Of a stretch of 20,890 nucleotides of DNA, positions 8,896 to 16,755 are shown piece after piece. Position 1 is the first letter of the stretch, and each line of letters opens with the position of its first letter. Source of the stretch: CAMBDR01 sp046597185 (lineage in GTDB: Bacteria; Pseudomonadota; Gammaproteobacteria; Burkholderiales; Burkholderiaceae_D); the NCBI GenBank assembly GCA_046597185.1, contig JBKJLF010000572.1, positions 1 through 20,890 of the forward strand. Reading direction: 5' to 3'. The notes under the pieces were generated by a model. That model made no database searches, was not told the origin of the DNA, and worked only from the letters and a program-made list of their open reading frames with translations. Both the position numbers and the translations under genes were made by a program.

Positions 8896-11800
8896 CTATG
8901 CCTGCCAGCGCATATCCAGGGTTAACGGGAAGTGCGGGTTGAGCGGCTCGGTGTGTACTTCAATCGGCCCTGGTGTGTGCCCATGCGACACAAAGCGCGC
9001 GAAACGGCGTGCCTCGGCTTCGTTGGCATTGACCGGGAAACTGTCATAACTGCGACCACCTGGATGCGCCACATGATAGGTGCAGCCGCCAATGGCGCGT
9101 TGGTTCCAGTTATCGATAATATCAAACGTGAGTGGGCCATGGCAGCCAATGCTGGGGTGTAGCGCCGACCACGGGTTCCAGGCGCGAAAGCGCACCGCAG
9201 CCACGTATTCACCCGCGACGCCAGTCGGATGCAGCGGCAGGATACGGCCATTACAACTGACGGTGTGGCGTGTATCGGTCAAGCCACGCACCCGAATTTG
9301 CAGCCGTTCGACCGAGGAATCGACATAACGCGCCGTGCCCTGGCTCGACATTTCTTCACCCAGCACATGCCAGGGTTCAATCGCCTGACGCAATTCCAGT
9401 TCCAGACCCTGGTAGCTGACGGTGCCATAGCGTGGGAAGCGGAATTCGATAAAGGGATCGAACCAGCGCGTTTCAAAGGCAAAACCATGACGGCGTAATT
9501 CGCGTACCACCTCGTAAATGTCTTGCTGGACAAACTGCGGCAACATCCAGCGATCATGCAAGGCGGTGCCCCAATGTACCAATTTTTCGCGGTAGGGCGT
9601 GCGCCAAAAGTGGGCCATCAGGGTGCGTAACAACAGGTTTTGCACCAGACTCATGCGTGCATGCGGTGGCATTTCAAAGGCGCGGAATTCCACCAGACCC
9701 AAACGGCCAGTGGGGCCATCGGGTGAATACAGTTTGTCGATGGAAAATTCAGAGCGATGGGTATTGCCAGTCAGATCAACCAGCAAATGACGCAGCATCC
9801 GGTCTACCATCCACGGTTTCAGGTTATCTTTGCCGACAGGAAAAACTTCATCCATTTGTTGGAAAGCAATTTCCAATTCGTACAAGCTATCGTCGCGTGC
9901 TTCATCGACCCTTGGGGCCTGACTGGTAGGGCCGATAAAGGTGCCGGAAAACAGGTAAGACAGGGAAGGGTGATTTTGCCAAAACGTGAGGAAGCTGCGC
10001 AACAGGTCGGGGCGGCGCAATAAAGGGCTGTCGGCTGGCGTGGCCCCGCCCAAGGTGGCGTGGTTGCCGCCGCCGGTGCCGGTGTGGCGACCATCGAGCA
10101 TGAATTTTTCCGTGCCAAGGCGGGTTTGCCGTGCTTCTTCGTACAAAATGGTGGTGTTATGCACCAATTCATCCCAACTTGCGGCGGGTTGCACATTGAC
10201 TTCGATCACACCGGGGTCGGGTGTGACGTTGAATGAGCGCACGCGGCTGTCGCGCGGTGGTGGGTAACCTTCCAACCATAGGCGCATTTTTAATTCGGCG
10301 GCAGTGGCTTCAATTTTGCTGACCAGTTGTAAATAATCTTCCAGCCGTTTGATGGGCGGCATAAATACGTGCAAGCGGCCACCACGGGTTTCAAAACATA
10401 ACGCGGTGTGGATCACGCTGACACTGTGGCTGGTACTGCTTTTCCCGCCCTTGGCATTCGGGTTAGCGGCATCTTGGGCTGCGATGGTCGGGGTTGCTCC
10501 GGCATTGGCGGCAGCCTGGGTGGAAAAACCCTCGGGGTGAAGTTTGGCTTGCGGGTTGATACCCTCTTTGTTGCCCTCGCTGCTGCCTTTAATATTGGCG
10601 GGCAGCGGGCTTTGATCAGCAAACGGATCGACATCAAAGCTGCTTTCACGCACTTCCCACGGTAGCGAGTTGAGCGGCAGGCGTAGCCCCATCGGCGAAT
10701 CGCCTTCCAGCAAAAACAGATGTTCGCGCCGCAGCGGCCATGCGCCACTACGCCAGCGTGTGAAGGCGGCATGGTTGGTTTCGGCCTCAATCGGTAATAC
10801 ATAACCGACCACGCTGCCCAAGCCTTGCTCTAGCAAGCGCGCTAAACGACGGCGTTCTTCGGCATCTTTCAAATTGGCTTGCAAGGGATCAATATTTACC
10901 GGCAGGCGTTGCTCAATAATAATTTGCCTAATCACATCTTCATAGGCGGGGATCAAAAAGTCAGCCTTGATGCCTAATTTGCTGCATAGCAGTTGGGCGA
11001 AGCGGTTGGCGTTAAAGTTTTGATAGCCGTCAAAACAGGGTTCGGCCGCAAACAAAGCAGGATCATGCCAGATTGATTGACCATCCGTGCGCCAGTACGC
11101 GCCCAGCGTCCAGCGCGGCAAAGGTTCTCCCGGATACCATTTGCCCTGGCCGTAATGCAGCATGCCACCGGGGCCGAATTTGCTTTGCAGGCGACGTAAT
11201 AATTGGCCAGCCAGTTCGCGTTTTTTTGTGCCATTGGCTTCGGTATTCCATTCCGCGCCATCCATATCGTCGATGGAAACGAAGGTCGGTTCGCCGCCTT
11301 GGGTCAGGCGCACATCTTGCGCTTTGAGCTTGGTGTCAACAAATTTCCCTAATTTGTCAATCGCTTGCCAATCTTCTTCCGAATACGGTTTGGTCACACG
11401 CGGGTCTTCGTGGATGCGGGTGATCGTCATCTCATGCTCAAACTCGGTTTCCGCTTTTTCGGTAAAACCGGTAACCGGTGCGGCCGAGGCCGTGTTGGCG
11501 GTGCAAGCGAGTGGGATATGGCCTTCACCCGCGAGCAAGCCCGAGGTCGGGTCCAGTCCAATCCAACCAGCACCGGGGACATACACTTCAGTCCAGGCGT
11601 GCAAGTCGGTAAAGTCTTTTTCCGCACCGCTGGGGCCATCCAGTGCTTTAATATCGGGTGCCAACTGAATTAAATAACCGGATACAAAGCGCGCCGCCAA
11701 ACCCAAATGGCGCAATATTTCAACCAATAAAAAAGCACTGTCGCGGCACGAGCCGGAGCGTTTTTCCAGCGTTTGTTCCGGGCTTTGCACGCCCGGTTCC

Positions 11801-12297
11801 ATACGCACCAAATACGAAATGTCTGCTTGAACCCGACAGTTGAGCGCCACCAGAAAGTCTTGCGTGCGCAGTGGCTTTGACAACAAGGCTTCTTTGGTCG
11901 CTGCTAACCAACTCGTTAGCAGCGGGCCAGCGGGTTCGGGCACGCGATACGGCCCCAGTTCAAATTCGAGCGCTGACTGGTAGACAAAAGGGAATTCGGT
12001 GGCGTATTCTTCGAGGAAAAAATCGAACGGATTGATGACCGTCATATCGGCCACCAAATCGACGGTGATGGTCAGTTCGGGTGACTTTTCCGGAAACACC
12101 AGGCGCGCGATGTAATTGCCATAAGGATCTTGCTGCCAATTAATAAAGTGATCCTCAGGTTCAATGCTGAGCGAATACGATAAAATCGGGGTGCGCGCGT
12201 GGGCTGCAGGGCGCAGGCGCACTTCATGCGGTGACAATTGAATTGAACGGTCATAGCGATAAGACGTTTTATGATGCAAAGCGACACGGATAGCCAT
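8896..12297 (-). CDS. Transglutaminase / DUF2126 putative amidoligase fusion
   Basis: The 1133-residue protein is the first gene of the operon. Residues about 1-85 form a transglutaminase N-terminal domain (HHKTSYRYDR, LSPHEVRLRP); about 150-260 form the core with the triad Cys184 (SGSCRDSAF), His233 (DLHAWTEVY) and Asp249 (GLDPTSG). From about 300 to the end lies DUF2126 (COG4196), described as a putative amidoligase of glutamine-synthetase fold. Visible conserved stretches include GGEPTFV (about 336), VIEVNVQP (about 697), TGTGGGNHATLGG (about 745) and EFRAFEMPPHARM (about 869), with acidic and His residues suited to metal and ATP binding. A low-complexity Ala/Asn/Gly/Ser segment at about 560-625 probably is a flexible linker. 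The ATG at 12297 has a GAAGG ribosome site at good distance. The enzyme could both make and break amide bonds; the substrate is not known. Confidence 0.92.
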   Translation of the reverse strand: MAIRVALHHKTSYRYDRSIQLSPHEVRLRPAAHARTPILSYSLSIEPEDHFINWQQDPYGNYIARLVFPEKSPELTITVDLVADMTVINPFDFFLEEYATEFPFVYQSALEFELGPYRVPEPAGPLLTSWLAATKEALLSKPLRTQDFLVALNCRVQADISYLVRMEPGVQSPEQTLEKRSGSCRDSAFLLVEILRHLGLAARFVSGYLIQLAPDIKALDGPSGAEKDFTDLHAWTEVYVPGAGWIGLDPTSGLLAGEGHIPLACTANTASAAPVTGFTEKAETEFEHEMTITRIHEDPRVTKPYSEEDWQAIDKLGKFVDTKLKAQDVRLTQGGEPTFVSIDDMDGAEWNTEANGTKKRELAGQLLRRLQSKFGPGGMLHYGQGKWYPGEPLPRWTLGAYWRTDGQSIWHDPALFAAEPCFDGYQNFNANRFAQLLCSKLGIKADFLIPAYEDVIRQIIIEQRLPVNIDPLQANLKDAEERRRLARLLEQGLGSVVGYVLPIEAETNHAAFTRWRSGAWPLRREHLFLLEGDSPMGLRLPLNSLPWEVRESSFDVDPFADQSPLPANIKGSSEGNKEGINPQAKLHPEGFSTQAAANAGATPTIAAQDAANPNAKGGKSSTSHSVSVIHTALCFETRGGRLHVFMPPIKRLEDYLQLVSKIEATAAELKMRLWLEGYPPPRDSRVRSFNVTPDPGVIEVNVQPAASWDELVHNTTILYEEARQTRLGTEKFMLDGRHTGTGGGNHATLGGATPADSPLLRRPDLLRSFLTFWQNHPSLSYLFSGTFIGPTSQAPRVDEARDDSLYELEIAFQQMDEVFPVGKDNLKPWMVDRMLRHLLVDLTGNTHRSEFSIDKLYSPDGPTGRLGLVEFRAFEMPPHARMSLVQNLLLRTLMAHFWRTPYREKLVHWGTALHDRWMLPQFVQQDIYEVVRELRRHGFAFETRWFDPFIEFRFPRYGTVSYQGLELELRQAIEPWHVLGEEMSSQGTARYVDSSVERLQIRVRGLTDTRHTVSCNGRILPLHPTGVAGEYVAAVRFRAWNPWSALHPSIGCHGPLTFDIIDNWNQRAIGGCTYHVAHPGGRSYDSFPVNANEAEARRFARFVSHGHTPGPIEVHTEPLNPHFPLTLDMRWQA

Positions 12298-12526
12298 ACT
12301 GAAAACCTTCTTGTAAATAAAATAAAATAAAGTTAATTTTGGAAATTGTTCTTGTGTCCTTTAGCGCTCCTCTCGTTAGTAGACAACGGCTAGCGTGAGA
12401 ATGCAAGTGCAATACGGCAAAAGCTGCAAGATTTTCGCTTATTAAGCGACAAGTGCAACGTCATATGAAAGTTTCATGACATGACACTTGATTGCTATCG
12501 GGCTTTTGCCGCTTTGCAGAACAGGG
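12298..12526 (-). promoter_or_regulatory. Leader region of the amidoligase operon with palindromes
   Basis: These 229 bp separate the cysteine desulfurase stop from the operon start and should hold the operon promoter. I see two palindromes, TCGCTTA-T-TAAGCGA (12435-12449) and ATGAAA-G-TTTCAT (12465-12477), and two copies of CAAGTGCAA (12404-12412 and 12450-12458). A very A/T-rich stretch (about 12312-12350) precedes the ribosome site. No sigma-70 pair stands out: the best options, such as TTGCAC at 12458-12453, pair with poor -10 boxes. No clear terminator for the upstream gene was found. Confidence 0.4.
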
Positions 12527-14710
12527 TTACTGTAGTGCCAGGCCCCCGATCAAATGCCAGGCATGTTGGTGCCCAAGGCGGCGCAAACAACTGGCCGCCA
12601 GCGCACTGCGTGCGCCACTGCGACAAACAAATAACAATTCCTGTGCGTCATTTTGCAGCCAGCCCGAGATAAATTCAGGCAAGCGGGAAAGGGGTGCGTT
12701 AAATGTCAGGATTTCCGTGCCTAGTCCCAGGCCGGCCAAACCCATGCCGTGTTCATATCCTTCACGCACATCCACCACCCAGGCTTTGGGGTGGGCTTGT
12801 AAAAATGCCTGGATTTGGCTACAGGGTAAATTCAATTCGCCAGCGTCTGGTACGACGGGGGCTTGCAGATGCGATTCGAATTCGATGGTTGACGCAAATT
12901 GTTGCCATTGATCATGCGCGCCGAGCAATAAAGTGCGCGGTGAGAGCCAGCGTGCCAGGTGGCTGTGTTGCTCTGGCAAGGTGTCGCCGATAAAAGCGAA
13001 GCGCACATCGTTTGCCAGACAATGTTGTCCATCGCTGTTGCCCAGCAAATAAAACGCTTCACTGGCATTGGGTAGTGGTAATTTCATGAGCCAACTGGCA
13101 CCCAAGGGCAAGGCGGCGACAGGGGTGGCGTCCTGTAGTTGTAGCGTGGCAACGCCTTGTGTTGGCCAACCCAGGCTGGCGGTGGTTTGGCAAGGAATGC
13201 GCGCCTGCAATTTGTGATGCATTGCATCGCGGCACGCGCCATGGCTGGCATCGGTGGCTAAAATGGCGAGCACTTGCAAGTCGCGGCAATGGACCCAGCG
13301 CGCGATACGTTCCATTAATTCGGGCAGGGGGTCGATAATGACGCAACATTGTTTCTCTTGATCGGCATAAATCCAACTGCATGCGGTTTCATACATCAGT
13401 CGGATTAAACCCTTGGCCGGGGTTTGCGCCTGGTGTTGGTCGTTGTCGCCACCAAACAGCAGGCAGGCATTGCGCAGTGCGTTGCCTGCGCGCAAAATGC
13501 GTTCGCAGGCATGGTCGATTTCGCCACTTTGCGTGGCCGGGCCAAATGACATGCGAATCGCAGAGGTCACGCGCCAATTCTCCAGGCCCATGGCATCGAG
13601 CACAAAACTGCGCACCACTTTATTGGAATTGCATGCCGAACCCGAGCTGACGCGAATGCCGCTGGCGTCGAACAAATCCAACATTTCTTTGCTGGATAAA
13701 CCGGGCACGGAAAAATTAATGGTGGTGGCGACGGCATTGTCAAAGGGGGCATTAAACACCACGCCGGGGAAGGCTTGTTGCAAACTGCTGGCTAGGCGGG
13801 CGCGAAATTCAAGCTGGGTGGCATGGCATTGAAAAACCGGATCTTGTTCATGCAGCGCTTTTAATACTGCGCCCAGGGCAACAATGCCGGGTAAATTTTC
13901 GGTGCCGCCACGTTGCCCCAATTCTTGTCCACCGCCTACCATTAAAGGGGTAAATGGTGCATTTTCACGCACGTATAAAATGCCGATGCCTTTGGGTGCA
14001 TACAGTTTATGGCCTGAAAATGGCGCATAATCGATGCGACTGTGTGCCAAATCAAGAGGGCGTTTGCCCAACGCCTGGACCGAATCGACCAACCACAGGG
14101 CCGGGGAATTGGCCAATGCCTGGGCGATACCGTCCAAATTACTGATGATGCCAGTTTCATTGTTTACCGCCATGGTGCATACCAGCACCGCTTGCGCCGC
14201 ATGTTGGGTAATAAAGGCCAGATCGTGTTGCCCATTCTGGTCAACCGGAATAGTGCGAATCTCAAAATCAAGCCCCAGCACTTTATTCCAGTGTTTTAGC
14301 GCTTCCGGCACCGCTTTATGTTCGGTTGCGCCATATAACAACAAATTGGGAGCGCTGTGATGTCTGGAGGGGGGCTGCCAGCTTGCTGCCCGAGTTGCTG
14401 ACGAACTTGCTGCACTTAAGGCCGATAAAATCGCGGTTTGAATCGCTTCGGTGGCACCGCTGGTAAATAGTACCCGTCCATTGCCGCCCCCCAATACCTG
14501 CTGCGCCATGTTGTGCGCAAATTCGAGCAATGCGCGCGCGCGTAAGCCAGTGCTATGGGTGCTGCTTGGGTTGCCAAAATTAGCCAACATGGTTTGTTGC
14601 GCCGCTATTTGTGCGATTGGCAATACTTGTGTTGTTGCATTGGAATCAAGGTAAATATCGAAAGAAAAATCAATCTCATTACTCGGCGGGGAAGAAGGCA
14701 TAGGTAACAT
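12527..14710 (-). CDS. Cysteine desulfurase / MBL-like / rhodanese fusion
   Basis: Numbered from the ATG at 14710 (727 residues). About 18-415 is a NifS/IscS-type PLP-dependent cysteine desulfurase: DSNATT at the N-terminus, TEHKAV (His131), VDSVQ (Asp209), SGHKLYAPKG (PLP Lys235), RGGTEN, and the persulfide-carrying Cys360 in SSGSACNSNK. About 437-625 resembles an ETHE1-like metallo-beta-lactamase domain (YETACSWIYAD, CCVIIDPLPELMER), but the metal motif expected after LAILAT reads DASHGACRD instead of HxHxDH, so it is probably inactive as a metal enzyme. About 626-727 is a rhodanese domain with the active loop CRSGARS (Cys696). A longer frame opens at a GTG at 14773, but family similarity starts only near residue 18 and no ribosome site supports it; ATG 14701 is also possible. 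Likely role: transfer of sulfur from cysteine to the rhodanese Cys; the acceptor is unknown. Confidence 0.88.
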   Translation of the reverse strand: MLPMPSSPPSNEIDFSFDIYLDSNATTQVLPIAQIAAQQTMLANFGNPSSTHSTGLRARALLEFAHNMAQQVLGGGNGRVLFTSGATEAIQTAILSALSAASSSATRAASWQPPSRHHSAPNLLLYGATEHKAVPEALKHWNKVLGLDFEIRTIPVDQNGQHDLAFITQHAAQAVLVCTMAVNNETGIISNLDGIAQALANSPALWLVDSVQALGKRPLDLAHSRIDYAPFSGHKLYAPKGIGILYVRENAPFTPLMVGGGQELGQRGGTENLPGIVALGAVLKALHEQDPVFQCHATQLEFRARLASSLQQAFPGVVFNAPFDNAVATTINFSVPGLSSKEMLDLFDASGIRVSSGSACNSNKVVRSFVLDAMGLENWRVTSAIRMSFGPATQSGEIDHACERILRAGNALRNACLLFGGDNDQHQAQTPAKGLIRLMYETACSWIYADQEKQCCVIIDPLPELMERIARWVHCRDLQVLAILATDASHGACRDAMHHKLQARIPCQTTASLGWPTQGVATLQLQDATPVAALPLGASWLMKLPLPNASEAFYLLGNSDGQHCLANDVRFAFIGDTLPEQHSHLARWLSPRTLLLGAHDQWQQFASTIEFESHLQAPVVPDAGELNLPCSQIQAFLQAHPKAWVVDVREGYEHGMGLAGLGLGTEILTFNAPLSRLPEFISGWLQNDAQELLFVCRSGARSALAASCLRRLGHQHAWHLIGGLALQ

Positions 14711-14865
14711 GGGGCTAATTTTATGGTAATTGTTCGGGGTTTTTATTCGAAGCTTTGCATGAACCAAGGGCACGCTTGTGGCGCGGGTTTATTCATCACA
14801 ATTCGTCAACACCCGCAGTGTAAAGCAATCGATGGAGTTTGCCCAATTAAATTTACATTGAGTGT

Positions 14866-14892
14866 GGCGCAATTGGTGCAATTGGCGCAATT
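14866..14892. repeat. 9-bp tandem repeat, 3 copies
   Basis: GGCGCAATT, GGTGCAATT and GGCGCAATT follow one another, then GTGCC. The block lies between the kinase stop and the desulfurase gene. On the minus strand it could fold weakly just after the kinase stop, but no T-run follows, so I do not call a terminator. Confidence 0.8.
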
Positions 14893-14899
14893 GTGCCGC

Positions 14900-16336
14900 C
14901 TAAGCGCTCAGATTGCGTTGCGGCGCGCTGATCGGTAAGTTGAGTATGAAGTGGCTACCATGGCCGATTTCGCTGATGGCTTGAATGCTCCCACCTAATA
15001 TTTCAGTCACAATATTGTGGGTGATATTGAGTCCCAAACCGGAGCTGCCAGTGCCAAACCGGGTGGTAAAAAAGGGATCGAAAATGCGCGGCAAGTCTTC
15101 TTTGGCAATGCCTTTTCCATTGTCGCTGACGATTAATTCCAGCCAGTCTGCCGTTACCGACTTAACTTGAATCGTTACACAACCGGGACCATCAAACGCA
15201 TGTAAAAAGGCATTTTGAACCAAATGGTGTAGCACTTGGCTCAATGAACCGGGGTAACTGTCCATGATGATGTTAGTAGCAATCTCAAACCGCAGGTCAA
15301 TCGTTGGCGTGGGTGGTGCCAGCATGAATTTAATTTCATGGGCTAATTCGGATAAATCAAAACTACGGCGGTGCGAATTGGTTTGATCAGCGGCCACTTG
15401 TTTAAAACTGGTGACCAAATCGGCGGCGCGTTGTAGATTTTTTTGCAAGATGTTAAAGCCGTCATGCGTATCGGAAAGAAAGTTGTTCAAGGTATTTTTA
15501 CTGATGCTTTGGTCCTTCTGGCAAGCCTTTTTCAGACTATCTGTTTGCTGTGCCAGCAGGCTGACGACTAATAAACTATTCCCGACGGGGGTATTAATTT
15601 CGTGCGCCACGCCTGCCACCAAGGCACCTAATGCGGCCAGCTTTTCTTTGCGCACCAATTCTTCCTGGGTTACCCGTAAGCTCTCCAGATTTTGCGCGAT
15701 TTCAGCATGGGCTTGTTGCAATTGTTCGCTACGGTCGCTGAGTTCGGCATTGCGGCGACCTAATTCGCGGTTTTTATCGGATATTTTTTCACGGATGTGG
15801 GTAATATAGTTGGCGAGCCTGCTCATCTGGACAAACATCAGGCAGATGGAAAAGCCGATCATGATGGATAGTTTGATATCGACTTCTTCCGGGTGGTTGA
15901 TTTTTAAAGCAATAATCAAGCTCGCGTAGCCCAATATCGTGACCAGTGCAACCATGTAAAAATCGAACAGGCGGAAGCGGAAAACGCCAAACAAAAAAAC
16001 CGGCAGTATCATCAGCCCAAAAATAATACGGGCTTGATGGGCGAAGTACATGATAAACAAGCCTGTGGCCACACCCACCGAGATTTGTGCCAGGGTGAGG
16101 CTGGGGTCGGCCAAATGCTGATTCCAGCCGCTGCGCAATACTCCGTAAAAGGTAATATTAACGGTCAACACCAATAGCGTGTAAATTTGTAAAACCGGGG
16201 TGCTGATGTATGCAAAGTACCACGATAGTAACGCCAATGAATAGGTCGCGAGATAGCTGAGTGTGCCGAATAAAAAACGCTTGACACGTAGTGACTGTGC
16301 TTGATCATCGGGGATAAAAGTAAACGTGCGGCGCAT
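14900..16336 (-). CDS. Membrane sensor histidine kinase (orphan)
   Basis: The 478-residue protein has an N-terminal membrane region of about six hydrophobic helices (residues about 20-170) and no large periplasmic sensor domain. A coiled coil follows (about 180-235, ending RVTQEELVRKEKLAALG), then a dimerisation/phosphoacceptor domain with His245 in GVAHEINTPVGNSL, and an ATPase domain with all boxes: N (HHLVQNAFLHAF), G1 (VSDNGKGI), F (DPFFTTR) and G2 (GSSGLGLNI). It is therefore expected to autophosphorylate and signal to a response regulator, but none is encoded in the window. The HEINTP variant places it in the HPK4-like kinases. The ATG at 16336 has a GGGAG ribosome site 6 nt upstream. 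A palindrome (16378-16390) lies just upstream and may control it. Signal unknown. Confidence 0.93.
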   Translation of the reverse strand: MRRTFTFIPDDQAQSLRVKRFLFGTLSYLATYSLALLSWYFAYISTPVLQIYTLLVLTVNITFYGVLRSGWNQHLADPSLTLAQISVGVATGLFIMYFAHQARIIFGLMILPVFLFGVFRFRLFDFYMVALVTILGYASLIIALKINHPEEVDIKLSIMIGFSICLMFVQMSRLANYITHIREKISDKNRELGRRNAELSDRSEQLQQAHAEIAQNLESLRVTQEELVRKEKLAALGALVAGVAHEINTPVGNSLLVVSLLAQQTDSLKKACQKDQSISKNTLNNFLSDTHDGFNILQKNLQRAADLVTSFKQVAADQTNSHRRSFDLSELAHEIKFMLAPPTPTIDLRFEIATNIIMDSYPGSLSQVLHHLVQNAFLHAFDGPGCVTIQVKSVTADWLELIVSDNGKGIAKEDLPRIFDPFFTTRFGTGSSGLGLNITHNIVTEILGGSIQAISEIGHGSHFILNLPISAPQRNLSA

Positions 16337-16377
16337 TGATACTCCCGCTGCTGCGGTTTCGGTTTATGTTGATTGGG

Positions 16378-16390
16378 TGAACCCGGTTCA
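16378..16390. promoter_or_regulatory. Palindrome upstream of the kinase, possible operator
   Basis: TGAACC-C-GGTTCA is a perfect 6-bp inverted repeat around one base, about 42 bp upstream of the kinase start codon. Its position fits a regulator binding site. No known regulator consensus was matched. Confidence 0.4.
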
Positions 16391-16413
16391 TTGTGCATCA
16401 GATTACCGCATTT

Positions 16414-16431
16414 TTTAGGCTGTGGCCTAAA
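16414..16431. other. Inverted repeat with 4-nt loop
   Basis: TTTAGGC and GCCTAAA form a perfect 7-bp stem around TGTG, followed on the plus strand by TTTT. No gene ends nearby, so a terminator role is doubtful; it may be an operator or an upstream element for the kinase promoter. Confidence 0.4.
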
Positions 16432-16439
16432 TTTTCGTA

Positions 16440-16483
16440 TTCAGTTGGACTTCAGTTGGACTTCAGTTGGACTTCAGTGGGAC
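16440..16483. repeat. 11-bp tandem repeat, 4 copies
   Basis: TTCAGTTGGAC occurs three times without change (16440-16450, 16451-16461, 16462-16472) and once with one change (TTCAGTGGGAC, 16473-16483). The 11-bp period is close to one DNA helical turn, so any protein binding the unit would line up on one face. The period is not a multiple of three, which argues against a coding repeat. Confidence 0.9.
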
Positions 16484-16729
16484 ATATGGCAGCGCGGTTT
16501 GCCAAAGATGCGGTTGGATGGCCTGGTTTTTCCGGTTTTTTGATTTATGAGAATGGTAATTTGGCGGCATTTTGTTGCAGAACTAGCCATTCTTAATTGA
16601 TTATATTTAAAGATTTTTTCGCAATAAGGCTATGCATCATGAATATTGATGTAAAATGAGGTTTCGTGTCCATAAATAGGTAAAAGCCGTTACTTGGGTA
16701 ACAGCAACTTGTGTTGTTAGTAGAGGGAT

Positions 16730-16755
16730 ACATTTTGTGAACAATGTGCTATCAT
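16730..16755 (+). promoter_or_regulatory. Candidate extended -10 promoter and operator for the adenosyltransferase gene
   Basis: TGCTATCAT (16747-16755) resembles an extended -10 element, with no good -35 at 17 bp. It directly follows an imperfect 18-bp palindrome, ACATTTTGTGAACAATGT (16730-16747), that could bind a regulator. Transcription would begin near 16762, at the edge of a G/C-rich hairpin. The call is based on pattern only. Confidence 0.35.

Noticed and set aside
14711..14773. N-terminal extension of the cysteine desulfurase from a GTG at 14773
   Set aside because: No ribosome site and no family similarity in the extra 21 residues; the ATG at 14710 is simpler.
14723..14938. Open frame of 71 codons on the plus strand between the desulfurase and kinase genes
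   Set aside because: It overlaps both flanking genes on the other strand and crosses the 9-bp repeat; composition and context do not support coding.
16440..16483. CRISPR-like array
   Set aside because: Units are 11 bp and directly adjacent, with no spacers and no cas genes.
16393..16596. Open frame of 67 codons across the 11-bp repeats
   Set aside because: No ribosome site, starts within the kinase promoter region, and the 11-bp repeat is not a multiple of three, so the frame is probably accidental.
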